Assembly: GCF_051013375.1 (NCBI RefSeq)
Contig: NZ_CP142125.1
Strand: one strand, 5' to 3'
Source: Kordia algicida
GTDB taxonomy: Bacteria; Bacteroidota; Bacteroidia; Flavobacteriales; Flavobacteriaceae
DNA length: 64,000 nucleotides
Shown: positions 62,652 to 64,000 of the stretch, one piece after another
Position numbering within the stretch: the stretch's first letter is position 1
Layout of the letters: every line of letters starts with the position of its first letter
Made by a program: the position numbers and the translations under genes
Notes under the pieces: generated by a model
Database searches by the model: none
The model's input: the letters and a program-made list of their open reading frames with translations, nothing else
What the model was told of the DNA's origin: nothing

Positions 62652-63018
62652 ATGTCCCAAAATGATATTTTACTATATAGGGTAAAAGTCAAAATGTGAC
62701 AAGTTTACTATTATCTCACAAAAGTTTCCCCTCCTCTTTAATAATACTCCTTCCCCTTCAAAATTCTAGTTATTTTGGCAACGCAGGAACTCTGGACGAG
62801 GACTACTTTTAAGTAGTGATTTTGTTTGTATTTATACATGCAAAATTACTAAAAAAATCTGACATTATCAAGTAAATCAAGGGATTACAGGTTAATTTAA
62901 AGCTAATAGCCATTTCTTAAAATTACATCAAAAAAAAGCATTTTACTACTACAGTAAGATGCTTTTTCAGTTTAAAATGAATACACATTTATATAAATAT
63001 TAATCTTTAAAAATTTAA
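62652..63018. other. Non-coding region with hairpins inside the mobile element
   Basis: 367 bases without an open frame of note. It holds a palindromic stem ACTACTT/AAGTAGT (62802-62817), a loose inverted repeat around GTCAAAATGTGAC (62688-62700), and a terminator-like stem (62933-62967). It may carry a replication origin or the control region of the ATPase operon. Confidence 0.5.
62933..62967 (+). terminator. Terminator-like hairpin before AAA ATPase gene
   Basis: AAAAAGCATTTTACT (62933-62947) pairs with AGTAAGATGCTTTTT (62953-62967) with one wobble and a 5-nt loop. It would end the HEPN-helicase transcript. It lies 50 bases before the next start codon. Confidence 0.75.
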
Positions 63019-63891
63019 ATGATGAACTTAAGACAATCAGAAAGGAAACGTGCCAAGATTAAAATGGCATTACAAGGAAGTGCAGGAAGTGGTAAAACAT
63101 ATTCTAGTTTACTTCTAGCAAAAGGATTAACTAATGGAGACTTTTCAAAAGTTGCTATTATTGATACAGAAAATGGAAGTGCAGATTTATATGCTCATTT
63201 AGGGCAATATAATGTACTATCATTAGCTCCTCCTTTTACACCAGAGAAATACATTGAAGCTATTGAGGTATGCCTTAAGGCTGAAATGAGAGTTATTATT
63301 ATTGATGGTATTAGCCAGTGCTGGGATGAACTTATTGATTTTCACAGTAAACTACCTGGAAATTCCTTTGCAAATTGGAGCAAAATAACTCCACGTCAAA
63401 AAGCTTTTGTAGATAAAATACTTCAAGCAGATGCTCATATAATAGCAACTATGCGTACTAAACAAGACTATGTGTTAAATCAAAAGGATGGTAAGTATGT
63501 ACCTGAAAAGGTAGGCTTAAAAGCTGTACAAAGAGATGGTGTAGACTATGAATTTACATTAGTGTTTGATATAGATTCCAAACACTTTGCTACTGCTAGC
63601 AAGGATAGAACAAACCTATTTTCATCTAAACCTGAATTTAAAATAAATTCTGCTACAGGTAAGAAGATATTAGATTGGTGTAATAATGGCTTAACTATAG
63701 ATGATGTGAAAGCTCAAATCAAAAACTGTAAGGATTTGGAGCAATTAAGATTACTCTACAAGCAACATTATAACATTAAAGATTTGGAAGATGACTTTAG
63801 ATTACAAAAGGAAACTATCCAATCTAAAGCTCAATTGTTAAACCCTAAAAACTTTAGTCAAAATGGACACACAAGTCATACACAAGCCTAG
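63019..63891 (+). CDS. Phage-type AAA/RecA-like ATPase (Sak4-like)
   Basis: A 290-residue P-loop ATPase: Walker A GSAGSGKT (residues 20-27), DTENGSA just after (49-55) and Walker B VIIIDG (92-97). The order resembles the Sak4-type RecA-fold single-strand annealing or nucleotide-binding proteins of phages and mobile elements. The C-terminal part (about 235-290) is helical. It overlaps the next gene by 29 bases. The function as recombination mediator is inferred. Confidence 0.8.
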   Translation: MMNLRQSERKRAKIKMALQGSAGSGKTYSSLLLAKGLTNGDFSKVAIIDTENGSADLYAHLGQYNVLSLAPPFTPEKYIEAIEVCLKAEMRVIIIDGISQCWDELIDFHSKLPGNSFANWSKITPRQKAFVDKILQADAHIIATMRTKQDYVLNQKDGKYVPEKVGLKAVQRDGVDYEFTLVFDIDSKHFATASKDRTNLFSSKPEFKINSATGKKILDWCNNGLTIDDVKAQIKNCKDLEQLRLLYKQHYNIKDLEDDFRLQKETIQSKAQLLNPKNFSQNGHTSHTQA

Positions 63892-64000
63892 TCTTTCATT
63901 AGTTCCTGTTACACCTGTTATTCAAAAAGAGGTTAGCACAATAACACTAGTTACAAAGAAGTACAAACAGAACCCATTTATAGAGGCTAATACAAAAAGT
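63863..64000 (+). CDS. Start of a mobile-element protein, possibly DUF3871 (3' truncated)
   Basis: The frame opens with ATG 63863, 29 bases before the ATPase stop, and stays open to the window edge (46 codons: MDTQVIHKPS...NPFIEANTKS). The segment NPFIEANT resembles the start of DUF3871 proteins, which I recall near such ATPases in Bacteroidota elements. Too short to be sure. Confidence 0.5.
   Translation, partial: MDTQVIHKPSLSLVPVTPVIQKEVSTITLVTKKYKQNPFIEANTKS

Larger units (their letters stand above)
57977..64000. mobile_element. Left part of an integrated element at tRNA-fMet
   Basis: From the tRNA 3' end to the right edge all genes are on the plus strand and of the accessory type: tyrosine recombinase, HEPN-like protein, SF2 helicase, Sak4-like ATPase and a further gene. 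The coding sequence looks richer in ATA, AGA and TTA codons than the chromosomal part. The right boundary is outside the window, so its size and class (integrative conjugative element, prophage or plasmid-like) are open. Confidence 0.8.

Overview
The window looks like chromosome of a gliding marine member of the Flavobacteriaceae (Bacteroidota). The evidence is the gldK-gldL-gldM-gldN type IX secretion/gliding motor cluster, a RemB-like and a PorP/SprF-like protein, the caa3-type oxidase accessory cluster typical of flavobacteria, low-GC coding with A-rich ribosome-binding regions, and promoters of the Bacteroidota form TTG-N19/20-TAnnTTTG. A Kordia-like genus is only a guess.

Layout. 1-2200: the end of a RemB-like gene, a small membrane protein and a metallo-beta-lactamase-fold hydrolase. 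2300-7830: heme o synthase, two subunit III proteins, subunit IV, a cysteine-less thioredoxin-fold protein, SCO, DUF420 and a CxxC membrane protein, i.e. the assembly and small-subunit part of a cytochrome c oxidase. 7950-13820: a MacB-type ABC exporter with adaptor and TolC. 13900-17270: tsaB, MscS channel, DUF1304, dodecin, Nfu. 17700-25190: PorP/SprF-like protein, a VWA and a SIMPL-like protein, a LytS/LytTR-type two-component pair, gamma carbonic anhydrase. 26030-38330: minus-strand block with murI, a large MG2/plug-like protein, groL-groS, and a probable operon miaB-lipoprotein-lipoprotein-sigma54 activator-lptE-TPR protein-secG. 38500-44140: three lipoprotein genes, an ECF sigma factor and its probable anti-sigma/beta-barrel partner. 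Two of the lipoprotein genes carry matching ECF-type promoters. 44245-52700: topA, a ureohydrolase homologue with degraded metal ligands, gldKLMN. 52765-54143: a complete IS3-family element with terminal inverted repeats and a 3-bp target duplication. 54184-57845: FAD oxidoreductase, DUF983, ABC-F ATPase, CPxCG protein. 57904-57976: initiator tRNA-fMet. 58181 to the right edge: the left part of an integrated mobile element (tyrosine recombinase, HEPN-motif protein translationally coupled to an SF2 helicase, phage-type AAA ATPase, start of a further gene).

The most interesting signals are: (1) the paired ECF promoters next to their likely sigma/anti-sigma genes; (2) the HEPN-helicase pair in the tRNA-integrated element, a candidate defence or replication module; (3) the ureohydrolase homologue lacking metal ligands beside gldK; (4) convergent intergenic spacers filled with a TCTAAC/GCGAAGC repeat family; (5) eight perfect AAAACCC heptamers abutting the carbonic anhydrase start codon; (6) two promoters placed so close to the start codon that leaderless mRNAs are expected. 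All functions rest on motif reading without database searches.
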